In this document: one piece after another, positions 40,897 to 48,809 of the stretch
How positions within the stretch are numbered: the first letter of the stretch is position 1
Layout: every line of letters begins with the position of its first letter
Assembly: GCA_002382735.1 (NCBI GenBank)
Contig: DFZN01000050.1
Coordinates: 1-54,387 of the forward strand
Direction of reading: 5' to 3'
Origin: a bacterium UBP11_UBA4055
GTDB lineage: Bacteria > UBA4055
DNA: 54,387 bases
Notes under the pieces: generated by a model
What the model was told of the DNA's origin: nothing
The model's database searches: none
Seen by the model: the letters and a program-made list of their open reading frames with translations, nothing else
Translations under genes and position numbers: made by a program

Positions 40897-43101
40897 TTAT
40901 TTGAGACTGAAGTCCTTTCTGTTCTTTCCTGAATACCATCTGAATATACCGATCAGCGCAAATAGAAGCGGGATCATTATGATATTGAGGGCTTTTATAA
41001 CAGTTTTCATAACATCGCTCAGCGGTTTGAGAGGTCTCTGAGTGATTTCTTTTGACCTGATAGATATAAGAGCTTCGTCGGCGTTAAGCCAGTCAGCCAG
41101 GTTCAGGAACAGGTTGATATTCTCATCCGATCCCATTTTCCCGTCAGCAAAGAACTCTGAGTCGCCGCATACTATTATTCTTGTGTCCGCGCTCTTTACG
41201 CCATTCTGAAAATACGAGCTGAACGATCCTTTAACGAGAGCCAGAACGGGGATGTACGCCTTGTCATAGGGGTAGTCATTTATGTCCCTGTCGGCCATGA
41301 TGTTGTAATTACCGGACTGAAGGAATGTTTCTGGTGATGTTCTGGCGACGATCTCAAGATCGAGACCCTTTCCTTCCGCATAAGTCGTGTCAAGAGAGCT
41401 GGCGAAATACAGATTGAAAGCGTCGATTTTCTGTGTGACCGGATTTTCCCTGTTCAGATTGGTTATCATCGGCAGGAAAGGATATTTAATCTGATTCGCG
41501 AAGGAAAAGAATCCCTTCTGCTGCCTCATCGTGATCATTCCGGCCTGTTTATCTCCGATAAGGTCCGTGTTGACGCTAATTCCGTAATTCATCATGAGGG
41601 AGTCTAAATTGGTCTCGATCTGTTTCACATTCTGCATCTGAAGATTCACATCGGTCTTGTCTATAAAAAAGCCTATCTTTCCTCCGCCGGTAAGATAACT
41701 GTCAATAGCCTGGAGCGCTTCCTGAGAAAAATTTTCTTTCGGGCCGATTATAAGCAGAGAAGCGATCTTATCAGGATTGAGCTCTTCTTTAGTCGCGCTT
41801 ACAGGGCTCACAACATAATTGGACGAAAGAATCTGATAGACCGTCCTTATAGACTCAAGCTCCGTCATACCGTGACCGGACAGGATTCCGACAGAAGGCA
41901 GTTTGTCTGTAGTGATCTTCTTTATCATGCTCGTAAGCTGATATTCGAGGGCAGGAAGATCGCCTTCCTGAATGAATGGGATGATCTCTTTTTTGTCCTC
42001 ATAGAGCATCACCATGCCCATGAAGACTTTTTTAACTTTGAACTCGTCCTTTTCAAGAAGCTGAACCTGAGCTGACGGAAGCTGATAGGTGATTATCTGT
42101 TTAGAAAATTCCTCGTTGGAAGGTTCGATGAACTCATAATAGAAATTCCCGTTCGAATAAGCTTTATACTCTTCAAGATTGTCTCTTACCATAGCCGGAA
42201 TGATCTTCATCTGCGGAGGCAGTTCGTCTGAAAAAAAACATTTCACGATAACCTTGTCATCAAGCTCGGCAACGGTTTTTCTGCTGGCTTCGGAAAGTGA
42301 ATAGATGCCTCCTTCGGTCAGGTCGAAACGGGCGAAGATAAAAAATGAGATCATGTTCAGGAACAGAGCTGTTAATACCACATAAAATATCCTGTAGAAA
42401 TTCTGCTTTTTCTCGATCGATGCAGCAGCACCGAAAAGGAACACGACCGTCACAGTTGCAAAATATATTAAGTCCCTTGAATCGACCACTCCTCGTAGCA
42501 TATTCGAATAATGTGATACTGCTCCAAGATAGTCAAAGAATTCGGGGAAAGGTAGAAAAACCAGCATATTACTTACCATTACCAGGAAGAACAGAATTAC
42601 GAAACTTATAATGAAAGCTATGATCTGATTGTCGGTGACCGATGAAGTATATAGACCGATGGCCGTGAAAGCCGCCCCCATAAGTATAAGCCCGAGGTAG
42701 CCTGAGAAAAGAACTCCCCAGTCAGGTTCGCCTAAGATCGCGATCGTAAGTATGTTCGGTAAAGTGAGCAGTATGGCCAAAACAAGAATGCCGAGAGAAC
42801 CCAGAAATTTCCCGGTTACGATCTGCGCTTCGGTAACTGGCAGGGTCGTAAGCAGTTCTATCGTTCCGCTCTTTTTTTCTTCGGCTATCATTTTCATCGT
42901 AAGCGCAGGTACAAAGAAAAGAAGAAGAAAAGGTATTATGTTGAAATTCGATCTGAGCTCAGCCTGACCGCCGTCGATAAAAAGGGTGTTGGTGAAAAAC
43001 CATCCCGTCAGCGCGAGGAACAGTATTATTATTATGTAAGCGGCAGGTGAAGAAAAATATGATCTGAATTCTTTTTTCGCTATTTTAAATGTGCCGATCA
43101 T
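40897..43101 (-). CDS. Fused GldF-GldG-like ABC permease and auxiliary protein
   Basis: I start at ATG 43101, nine bases after GGAGG. The 734-residue protein joins two parts that are separate GldF and GldG genes in Flavobacterium. An ABC-2 permease has six helices (about 1-240; FFVPALTMKMIAEEKKSGTI, ELLTTLPVTEAQIVTGKFLG). A large periplasmic GldG/auxiliary domain follows (about 260-690; SDELPPQMKIIPAMVRDNLE, VGILSGHGMTELESIRTVYQ, IFIDKTDVNLQMQN-type text GKIGFFIDKTDVNLQM). A final helix lies near 705-727 and the tail is basic. In Flavobacterium the transporter is needed for gliding in some strains but not in others. Elsewhere in FCB fused forms are common and not tied to motility, so no gliding is claimed. 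It lies 13 bp after gldA. Confidence 0.9.
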   Translation of the reverse strand: MIGTFKIAKKEFRSYFSSPAAYIIIILFLALTGWFFTNTLFIDGGQAELRSNFNIIPFLLLFFVPALTMKMIAEEKKSGTIELLTTLPVTEAQIVTGKFLGSLGILVLAILLTLPNILTIAILGEPDWGVLFSGYLGLILMGAAFTAIGLYTSSVTDNQIIAFIISFVILFFLVMVSNMLVFLPFPEFFDYLGAVSHYSNMLRGVVDSRDLIYFATVTVVFLFGAAASIEKKQNFYRIFYVVLTALFLNMISFFIFARFDLTEGGIYSLSEASRKTVAELDDKVIVKCFFSDELPPQMKIIPAMVRDNLEEYKAYSNGNFYYEFIEPSNEEFSKQIITYQLPSAQVQLLEKDEFKVKKVFMGMVMLYEDKKEIIPFIQEGDLPALEYQLTSMIKKITTDKLPSVGILSGHGMTELESIRTVYQILSSNYVVSPVSATKEELNPDKIASLLIIGPKENFSQEALQAIDSYLTGGGKIGFFIDKTDVNLQMQNVKQIETNLDSLMMNYGISVNTDLIGDKQAGMITMRQQKGFFSFANQIKYPFLPMITNLNRENPVTQKIDAFNLYFASSLDTTYAEGKGLDLEIVARTSPETFLQSGNYNIMADRDINDYPYDKAYIPVLALVKGSFSSYFQNGVKSADTRIIVCGDSEFFADGKMGSDENINLFLNLADWLNADEALISIRSKEITQRPLKPLSDVMKTVIKALNIIMIPLLFALIGIFRWYSGKNRKDFSLK

Positions 43102-43114
43102 TCCCAATGTCCTC

Positions 43115-44056
43115 CTAGAAAGTTAATTCTCTGAATACTTTTTCGAGAGAGTCTTTTTCAAGCCTCATTTCGATTATCTTCGCTCCGTTGTCAACGCAGA
43201 TGTCGAACACCCTGTCCCTGACATCGGAATCCTTATCGGTGAAAATACTGTACGAGAATTCGCCCGGTACTGAGGCGGGTGCGGTCTTCACATCCTTCAC
43301 CGAATAGACTGACCTGAGTCCGGCTCCGATATCTGCGGATGACTTGACTGTCAGGATAATCTCCCTGTGGTTGGCGATGCTGTCGCTCATTGATTCCGGA
43401 GAGCCGTCGGCAACTATCTCACCTCGGTTGATGATAATTGCCCTGTCGCAGACCGCCTGAACTTCCTGAAGGATGTGGCTGGAGAATAGTATCGTTTTCT
43501 CTTTGCCCAGCCTAATGATCAGATCCCTGATCTCGAGTATCTGGTTGGGGTCAAGACCCGATGTGGGCTCGTCGAGGATCAGGATCTCGGGGTCGTGGAT
43601 CAGGGCCTGCGCCAGACCGACCCTCTGCCTGTAGCCCTTGGAAAGGGCGTCTATGCGTTTGTACGCCACCGACCTGATGTCGCAGAGGTCGGAGACGGCT
43701 CTTATCCTGTCCATCACCGCGGTTTTCGGGATATTTCTGATGTCGGCTAAGAATTTCAGGTAATCAACAACGGTAAGATCGGAATATAGCGGCGCGTTCT
43801 CCGGAAGATAGCCTATCATCTCTCTGATCTTCAGACTGTTCGACCAGATGTCGTATTCGTCGAAGATAACATTTCCCTCCGTCGGATACATGTAGCATGT
43901 GATGATCTTGAGCAGAGTAGTTTTGCCCGCACCGTTCGGACCCAGAATACCGGTGATCTCTCCCTTGTTGATCACGGCGGAAAAATTCTTCAGGGCGTTT
44001 ATCTGCCCGTAGTTCTTGGAAACATTTCTGATTGAGATCATTTTGTTTTCCCGCAT
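43115..44056 (-). CDS. GldA-like ABC transporter ATP-binding protein
   Basis: A 313-residue ATPase. It has Walker A GPNGAGKTT (39-47), the signature LSKGYRQRVGLAQAL, Walker B ILILDEPTSGLDPNQ, and the H-loop SSHILQEVQAVCDRAI. The C-terminal extension (about 215-313) resembles that of other ABC-2-type exporters. ATG 44056 and ATG 44041 (MISIRNVSKN) are both possible; neither has a good ribosome site, though CGGGAAAA precedes the second. It energises the fused permease that follows. A possible -10 box, TAAATTTG (44095-44088), lies upstream. Confidence 0.92.
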   Translation of the reverse strand: MRENKMISIRNVSKNYGQINALKNFSAVINKGEITGILGPNGAGKTTLLKIITCYMYPTEGNVIFDEYDIWSNSLKIREMIGYLPENAPLYSDLTVVDYLKFLADIRNIPKTAVMDRIRAVSDLCDIRSVAYKRIDALSKGYRQRVGLAQALIHDPEILILDEPTSGLDPNQILEIRDLIIRLGKEKTILFSSHILQEVQAVCDRAIIINRGEIVADGSPESMSDSIANHREIILTVKSSADIGAGLRSVYSVKDVKTAPASVPGEFSYSIFTDKDSDVRDRVFDICVDNGAKIIEMRLEKDSLEKVFRELTF

Positions 44057-44087
44057 TTAGTTAAACATTTCTGCTTTGCAAGCGATG

Positions 44088-44118
44088 CAAATTTAATTCA
44101 TACTATCGGTTATCGAAA
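44088..44118 (-). promoter_or_regulatory. Possible promoter of the gldA operon
   Basis: TAAATTTG (44095-44088, - strand) is an exact TAnnTTTG box. Twenty bases upstream there is only TTT (44118-44116) instead of TTG, so the -35 side is weak. Confidence 0.35.
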
Positions 44119-44176
44119 GTATTTTTTATGCATTTTACCGAACAAAAGCGCATTTTGTTCCGTTTAACGAAATGAT

Positions 44177-44207
44177 TTGACAATTTAGAAAAAAAAACAT
44201 AATTTTC
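44177..44207 (+). promoter_or_regulatory. Predicted lepB promoter
   Basis: TTGACA (44177-44182), 17 bases, then TAATTTTC (44200-44207). The same spacing and boxes occur before mraZ. Confidence 0.65.
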
Positions 44208-44238
44208 GCACCTTGAAATTAAACGGAAGATCACTACT

Positions 44239-44994
44239 ATGGAAGAGAAAAAACACACACCTGATTTGAAAAAAATACTAAAATCAGCTGCCTACCTGAT
44301 AGTAACGCTTTTTCTTATAATGTCGTTCATTATCTCAGCTTACCGGATACCTACCGGGTCAATGGAAAGAACGCTCAGGATTGGGGACATGCTGCTCGTT
44401 AATAAATTCTATTACGGGTTCAGGACTCCCGACTGGCTGGGCATCCCTTTCACAAATTACGGTTTCGACATACCATGGTTCAAAACTCCTCTTTTCAACA
44501 GCGTAAAGCAGGGTGATGTTGTCGTTTTTAAACATTTTGACGAACAGATGAACCAGTGGCTCTATTATGTTAAAAGATGCGTGGCTCTTCCCGGCCAGAC
44601 GGTAGAGATAATCGACAAGGAGCTCTATGTTGACGGTAAACTCTTCAGCGAATTTTACGATACGGTAGAGATCGATGAAGCCAATATTGAACTCAAAGCG
44701 AAAGCCAGGTTCGAGGATCCGCAAATTTACCCTAAGGGTGCTATTCAGAGGGGGATATTCAGTGGCCTTGGCAATAGGGATAATTACGGGCCTTTAACTG
44801 TTCCAGAAGGCTGCTATTTCATGATGGGCGACAACAGAGACAACAGTTACGACAGCAGGTACTGGGGCTTTGTTACGGAAGAATACATAGTCGGCAAACC
44901 GATAATGGTTTATTTTTCTTTCGATTCGGATTATCCTCTGACAAAATTATGGAAAGCGGTCAGATGGGAAAGGATCGGATATTACATTCAGTGA
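44239..44994 (+). CDS. lepB: Signal peptidase I
   Basis: A 251-residue type I signal peptidase that removes signal peptides after Sec or Tat export, at the outer face of the inner membrane. It has one N-terminal anchor (AYLIVTLFLIMSFIISAYRI). The catalytic Ser41 is in IPTGSMERTL and Lys112 is in YYVKRCVALPGQ. The box MGDNRDNSYDSRYWG is conserved. GGAAG precedes ATG 44239, and a strong promoter lies upstream. No terminator is seen before the rplM promoter at 45034. Confidence 0.95.
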   Translation: MEEKKHTPDLKKILKSAAYLIVTLFLIMSFIISAYRIPTGSMERTLRIGDMLLVNKFYYGFRTPDWLGIPFTNYGFDIPWFKTPLFNSVKQGDVVVFKHFDEQMNQWLYYVKRCVALPGQTVEIIDKELYVDGKLFSEFYDTVEIDEANIELKAKARFEDPQIYPKGAIQRGIFSGLGNRDNYGPLTVPEGCYFMMGDNRDNSYDSRYWGFVTEEYIVGKPIMVYFSFDSDYPLTKLWKAVRWERIGYYIQ

Positions 44995-45033
44995 CAGATC
45001 GGTAAAATTCAATAAAAATATTTAATAAATCAT

Positions 45034-45064
45034 TTGCATTTCATTACTCCCGGAATTATATTTG
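45034..45064 (+). promoter_or_regulatory. Predicted promoter of the rplM-rpsI operon
   Basis: TTG (45034-45036), 20 bases, then TATATTTG (45057-45064), an exact TAnnTTTG. Transcription would begin near 45071, leaving a leader of about 136 bases. Confidence 0.7.
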
Positions 45065-45070
45065 GTTTCG

Positions 45071-45206
45071 CGTGTGAAAACGGTTGGTTCTCAGGCACAA
45101 AACAAGGTCAACTATGATATTCACGCGGTTCTTTTTTGCGCAGTTGATGCAAAAAGAGAATGACAGTGACGAAAAGAAATTTAAATAGACGAAAACAGGA
45201 GAAACA
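45071..45206 (+). promoter_or_regulatory. Structured 5' leader of rplM
   Basis: CGCGTG (45069-45074) pairs with CACGCG (45122-45127), and CTTTTTT follows at 45131-45137, which looks like an attenuator or terminator arm. TCAACT (45108-45113) can also pair with AGTTGA inside 45142-45149. Leaders that bind L13 are known in other bacteria, so autoregulation by L13 is plausible; this fold itself is an inference. Confidence 0.4.
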
Positions 45207-45635
45207 ATGAAAACAATAAGCGCAAAACACAGCGACATCGACAGAAAATGGTACATTGTCGACGCTGAGGGGAAAACTCTCGGGCGAATAGCTACCGAGA
45301 TTACTCACAGGCTTATGGGCAAGCACAAACCGCTTTTCACGCCCCATATTGACATGGGCGATTTCATCGTCGTAATAAATGCCGAGAAAGTAGTTCTTAC
45401 GGGATCAAAAGAAAAAGCCAAAACTTACTTCACTTATTCCGGATATCCGGGCGGTGACAAGTTCACAAGCGTTGAGAAAATGAGAGAGAAACATCCTGAC
45501 AGGATAATAAGCAACGCGGTGAGCGGAATGCTTCCTAAGAACAAGATGAGGGCGAGAAGGCTTACCAGACTGAAAGTCTATGCAGGGCCCGAGCATCCGC
45601 ATCAGGCACAGCAGCCCGAAGTACTGAACATATAA
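45207..45635 (+). CDS. rplM: 50S ribosomal protein L13
   Basis: A 142-residue protein of normal length. It contains KWYIVDAEGKTLGRIATEIT, YTPHIDMGDFIVVIN-type text (FTPHIDMGDFIVVINAEKVV), SGYPGGDKF, and AVSGMLPKNKMRARRL. It is an early-binding 23S rRNA protein. AGGAG lies before ATG 45207. rpsI follows 23 bp downstream, the usual pair. The long leader suggests feedback control. Confidence 0.97.
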   Translation: MKTISAKHSDIDRKWYIVDAEGKTLGRIATEITHRLMGKHKPLFTPHIDMGDFIVVINAEKVVLTGSKEKAKTYFTYSGYPGGDKFTSVEKMREKHPDRIISNAVSGMLPKNKMRARRLTRLKVYAGPEHPHQAQQPEVLNI

Positions 45636-45658
45636 TAAAATTAAAGGGTATGATATAA

Positions 45659-46060
45659 ATGAAAGCTAATGCGCACGGATACAATACTGCGGTAGGAAGA
45701 AGAAAATCTGCTACTGCAAGAGTAAGGATCAAAGCCGGAAGCGGCAAGATATTAGTAAACAACACAGACAGTCTCGAATATTTCAAGAAAAAGATCCTTC
45801 AGATGGATCTTGAGCAGCCGCTGGACATCACAGGCAACACAGGCAAATACGATGTTTTCGTAAATGTCAGAGGCGGAGGGCTGTCAGGTCAGGCAGGAGC
45901 CACAAGACTCGGGATCGCGAGAGCACTCGTGACCGTTGATGAAAATCTCAAGAGATCTTTAAGAGCTGCAGGAATGCTTACCAGAGATTCCAGACAGAAA
46001 GAAAGAAAAAAATACGGACTTGCGAAAGCAAGAAAAAGATACCAGTTCTCTAAGAGGTAA
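45659..46060 (+). CDS. rpsI: 30S ribosomal protein S9
   Basis: A 133-residue protein of normal length: GRRKSATARVRIKAGSGKIL, VNVRGGGLSGQAGATRLGIA, the C-terminal tail ARKRYQFSKR that reaches the P-site tRNA, and LTRDSRQKERKKYGL. It is in one operon with rplM and is followed by the structured spacer before rpsB. Confidence 0.97.
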   Translation: MKANAHGYNTAVGRRKSATARVRIKAGSGKILVNNTDSLEYFKKKILQMDLEQPLDITGNTGKYDVFVNVRGGGLSGQAGATRLGIARALVTVDENLKRSLRAAGMLTRDSRQKERKKYGLAKARKRYQFSKR

Positions 46061-46099
46061 TCCTCTCACTGAACGAATAAGCATCCTGCGATCCGTGTG

Positions 46100-46200
46100 T
46101 TGGGGTGCGGCTTGAAAGCCGTTTCAACAACGGAGAAGAACATGGTGCGGATAATCCGGGAGAGTCACGGATGCGCCTAAAAAAAGGCGGATAACCCCAA
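46100..46200 (+). promoter_or_regulatory. Closed multi-hairpin RNA leader of rpsB
   Basis: A 7-bp closing stem, TTGGGGT (46100-46106) with ACCCCAA (46194-46200), encloses a hairpin CGGC/GCCG (46108-46111, 46118-46121) and a long arm. The arm pairs GGTGCG (46144-46149) with TGCGCC (46172-46177) and ATCCG (46054-offset 46154-46158) with CGGA (46168-46171). An alternative stem CGCC (46174-46177)/GGCG (46186-46189) excludes part of that arm. The rpsB ribosome site AAGGAG begins nine bases later. No promoter was seen between rpsI and this element, so it acts within the polycistronic mRNA. Autocontrol by S2 is the leading guess. Confidence 0.55.
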
Positions 46201-46219
46201 AAGCTAAAAAGGAGAAACA

Positions 46220-47044
46220 ATGCCGAGAGTAAGCGTACAGCAGCTGTTACTGGCGGGATCACACTTCGGACACCTGTCCAAAAGATGGAACCCGAAAATG
46301 AGACCTTTTATCTTCACAAAGAAAAAAGGTATCCACCTGATCGACCTCAACAAGACCGTCGAAAAGATCGATGAAGCCTGCGATGCGGCTATGAAGATCA
46401 TCGCCAAAAGAGGAAAGATCCTTTTCGTTGGAACAAAAGCGCAGGCCAAAGACCTTCTTAAAGAAGAAGCCGTAAGATGCGGAATGAACTATGTTACGGA
46501 AAGGTGGCTCGGAGGATTTCTGACCAACTTCCAGACGATCAGGAACTCCATCAAAACACTGGAAGAGCTTGAGAGAAAAGCAACTGACGGAACTTATCAG
46601 AAGATCAACAAGAAAGAAAAGATCGTTATCGAGAAAGATAAGGAAAAACTGAATAAAGTTCTTGAAGGCGTCAGGACAATGAAAGTCGTTCCCAATGCGA
46701 TATTCGTAGTTGATACGATAAAAGAATCAATCGCCATAAAAGAAGCCAAGAAACTTAACATACCTGTTTTTGCGATCTGCGACACGAATTCGGACATCGA
46801 TGATATCGACTATGTTATACCGGCCAACGATGATGCTTTTAAGTCGATCGGGCTAATAACTAAAGTGTTAAGCGATTCGATCCTCGAAGCAAGCCAGGTC
46901 GCCAATATTAAATCGGGTGATGAAGGCAGAGTTCAGCAGGAAGATACATCTGCGGCCGACAGGAAAAGAACTCCAAAAAGACCTCTGAGAAAACCCGAGT
47001 CTAAAGAGAATGAGACCGAGGCGGCTCAGACCGAAAAAGAGTAA
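46220..47044 (+). CDS. rpsB: 30S ribosomal protein S2
   Basis: A 274-residue protein. The conserved body (about 1-232) has LLLAGSHFGHLSKRWNPKMR, IHLIDLNKTVEKIDEACDAA, FVGTKAQAKDLLKEEAVRCG, ERWLGGFLTNFQTIRNSI, VVDTIKESIAIKEAKKLNIP and CDTNSDIDDIDYVIPANDDA. It is followed by a charged tail of about 40 residues (GRVQQEDTSAADRKRTPKRP) absent from E. coli S2. S2 docks the S1 protein on the 30S. AAGGAG precedes ATG 46220, and tsf follows 23 bp later, as in most bacteria. Confidence 0.96.
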   Translation: MPRVSVQQLLLAGSHFGHLSKRWNPKMRPFIFTKKKGIHLIDLNKTVEKIDEACDAAMKIIAKRGKILFVGTKAQAKDLLKEEAVRCGMNYVTERWLGGFLTNFQTIRNSIKTLEELERKATDGTYQKINKKEKIVIEKDKEKLNKVLEGVRTMKVVPNAIFVVDTIKESIAIKEAKKLNIPVFAICDTNSDIDDIDYVIPANDDAFKSIGLITKVLSDSILEASQVANIKSGDEGRVQQEDTSAADRKRTPKRPLRKPESKENETEAAQTEKE

Positions 47045-47067
47045 TAAATTAAGTACCGGAGATAAAG

Positions 47068-47916
47068 ATGGCAGAAATATCAGCACAAATGGTATCTGAT
47101 CTGAGAAAATCTACAGGCTCGCCGATGATGGACTGTAAAAAAGCCCTTTCTGAAGCTAACGGCGATTTTGACGAGGCAGTTAAGATATTGAGAGAAAGAG
47201 GTATGTCCAAGGCGGCTAAGAGACTGAGCAACGAGACAAATCAGGGAAAGATATTCTGCAGGATATCTGATGACAGCCGAACAGTTTCGATGCTTAAGCT
47301 TACCTGCGAGACCGAACCTGTGAGAAATACCGCAGAATTCAATGATTTCGGAGAAGAGATGTCTCAAATAGCCTTCAGCGGCGATTTTTCGAAATTCGAA
47401 TCTGAAGAGGTCACTTCAAAGCTGACCGAGATAAGGGCGAAGTTAGGCGAGAATATCACCATAGTCGAGTACGACAGAATGGAAGGCGATCTCGTTTCAT
47501 ATTATGTACACATGAACTTCAAGGTTGGAGTAACAATAAAACTCGGCCTCAGCGATAAATCAAAAGCATCCGACGGCAAACTTCAGGAACTTGCCAAGAA
47601 CCTTACACTTCAGATTGCTTCACTTTCACCCAAGTCGGTCTCCTCGGACGATTTGGATCCTGAATTCGTAAAAGGCGAGCTTGAAATAATTAAAGCCCAG
47701 CTGAAAGAAGATCCCAAGAATGCCAATAAACCTGAAAATATTATCGAAAAGATAGTGGAAGGCAGAAAAGGAAAGATATTCGCCGAATCATGCCTTTTAG
47801 AGCAGGAATATGTAAAAGAAAAAATGTCAGTAAGGGAACTTATAGATTCAGTTGCAAAAGAGACGGGAGTTGAAATAAAAGTCGATAAATTCGTCAGATT
47901 CCAGATAGGCAACTAA
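47068..47916 (+). CDS. tsf: Elongation factor Ts with altered TDFV motif
   Basis: A 282-residue protein that exchanges GDP for GTP on EF-Tu. The N-terminal UBA-like part is normal (TGSPMMDCKKALSEANGDFD). The core has GENITIVEYDRM, YVHMNFKVGV and, at the end, KIVEGRKGKIFAESCLLEQE. The highly conserved TDFV motif, whose Asp and Phe press into EF-Tu beside the Mg-binding region, reads TEPV here (C80-E-T-E-P-V85). The frame is intact and neighbouring sequence conserved, so it looks like real divergence. A terminator begins 11 bases after the stop. Confidence 0.93.
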   Translation: MAEISAQMVSDLRKSTGSPMMDCKKALSEANGDFDEAVKILRERGMSKAAKRLSNETNQGKIFCRISDDSRTVSMLKLTCETEPVRNTAEFNDFGEEMSQIAFSGDFSKFESEEVTSKLTEIRAKLGENITIVEYDRMEGDLVSYYVHMNFKVGVTIKLGLSDKSKASDGKLQELAKNLTLQIASLSPKSVSSDDLDPEFVKGELEIIKAQLKEDPKNANKPENIIEKIVEGRKGKIFAESCLLEQEYVKEKMSVRELIDSVAKETGVEIKVDKFVRFQIGN

Positions 47917-47926
47917 TTTGTTTCAG

Positions 47927-47954
47927 GGCTTCGATAACTCGGAGCCTTTTTTTT
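47927..47954 (+). terminator. Intrinsic terminator between tsf and pyrH
   Basis: GGCTTCG (47927-47933) pairs with CGGAGCC (47940-47946), one G-U, loop ATAACT, followed by eight Ts (47947-47954). Confidence 0.88.
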
Positions 47955-47980
47955 GTATGAAAAGACAGGACGGCGCAATA

Positions 47981-48694
47981 ATGGAAAAAGCTAAATACAA
48001 AAGAATTCTGCTTAAATTGTCAGGCGAGGCTCTGGTCGGAAGCCAGGGGTACGGGATTGATCCTGATGTTGTAAAGAAAACCGCTAAAGAGGTCAAGAAT
48101 ATTTACAATCTTGGTGTTCAGATCGGGATCGTAATAGGAGGAGGTAACATTTTCAGGGGACTTTCAGAGAACGCTAAGAACATGGACAGGGTCCAGGCCG
48201 ACCAGATGGGAATGCTTGCCACGATAATAAACTCTATTGCAATACAGAACGCCCTGGAACTTGAAGGGATCGAAACGGTCATACAAAGCTCAATACCAAT
48301 GGATTCGATAGCCGAGCCTATAGTTATCAGAAGAGCACTCAGACATTTTGAGAAGGGAAGAGTAGTGATCTTCGGCGGCGGGACAGGTAATCCGTATTTT
48401 ACCACGGATACTGCCGCAGTTCTAAGAGCGAGAGAAATAAATGCCGAGATCATCATAAAAGCGACAAAAGTTGACGGCATCTATGATTCCGATCCCGAGA
48501 AAAATCCCTCAGCCGTCAAGATAGAAAGAATATCATACATCGATGTTCTGAACAAAAATCTGAGAGTGCTCGACACGACAGCGATAAGTTTCAGTATGGA
48601 GAACAAACTGAAGATCGGTGTCGTCAACCTGCTGAAGTCAGGACATCTGAAAAAGTTCGTCATGGGTGAGAATATCGGCTCGATAGTCGATTAA
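47981..48694 (+). CDS. pyrH: UMP kinase
   Basis: I start at ATG 47981 (MEKAKYKRILLKLSGEALVG), giving the usual 237 residues. The frame is open upstream to 47918, but that would run through the terminator hairpin, and ATG 47957 adds residues with no family match. Amino-acid-kinase motifs are clear: LKLSGEALVG, VIGGGNIFRG, GMLATIINSIAIQNALELEG, GGTGNPYFTTDTAAVLRA and KATKVDGIYDSDPEKNPSAV. It phosphorylates UMP to UDP as a hexamer. AGGA precedes the ATG. The start lies only 27 bases after a strong terminator, so readthrough or an internal promoter must supply its mRNA. Confidence 0.94.
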   Translation: MEKAKYKRILLKLSGEALVGSQGYGIDPDVVKKTAKEVKNIYNLGVQIGIVIGGGNIFRGLSENAKNMDRVQADQMGMLATIINSIAIQNALELEGIETVIQSSIPMDSIAEPIVIRRALRHFEKGRVVIFGGGTGNPYFTTDTAAVLRAREINAEIIIKATKVDGIYDSDPEKNPSAVKIERISYIDVLNKNLRVLDTTAISFSMENKLKIGVVNLLKSGHLKKFVMGENIGSIVD

Positions 48695-48717
48695 ATATTA
48701 CATCACCGATTCTGCAT

Positions 48718-48742
48718 AAGGCCGCGCACGACGGCCTTTTTT
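48718..48742 (+). terminator. Intrinsic terminator after pyrH
   Basis: AAGGCCG (48718-48724) pairs with CGGCCTT (48732-48738), loop CGCACGA, with a T-run to 48742. Confidence 0.9.
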
Positions 48743-48769
48743 ATTTCTAAAAAAAAATAATTTTATCTC

Positions 48770-48800
48770 TTGACAAATCATGTCAAATGTTATAATTTTA
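48770..48800 (+). promoter_or_regulatory. Predicted mraZ (dcw) promoter with inverted repeat
   Basis: TTGACA (48770-48775), 17 bases, then TAATTTTA (48793-48800); TATAAT (48791-48796) overlaps it. The -35 is half of the inverted repeat TTGACA-AATCA-TGTCAA (48770-48786), a possible operator. Confidence 0.65.
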
Positions 48801-48809
48801 GTATCGAGT

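Noticed and set aside
46100..46200. Glycine or TPP riboswitch before rpsB
   Set aside because: GGGAGAG and GGGGTGC fragments resemble parts of those aptamers, but the conserved core strings and spacing are absent, and the next gene is ribosomal.
47918..47980. Longer pyrH start
   Set aside because: The extension would translate the terminator hairpin and adds residues foreign to UMP kinases.
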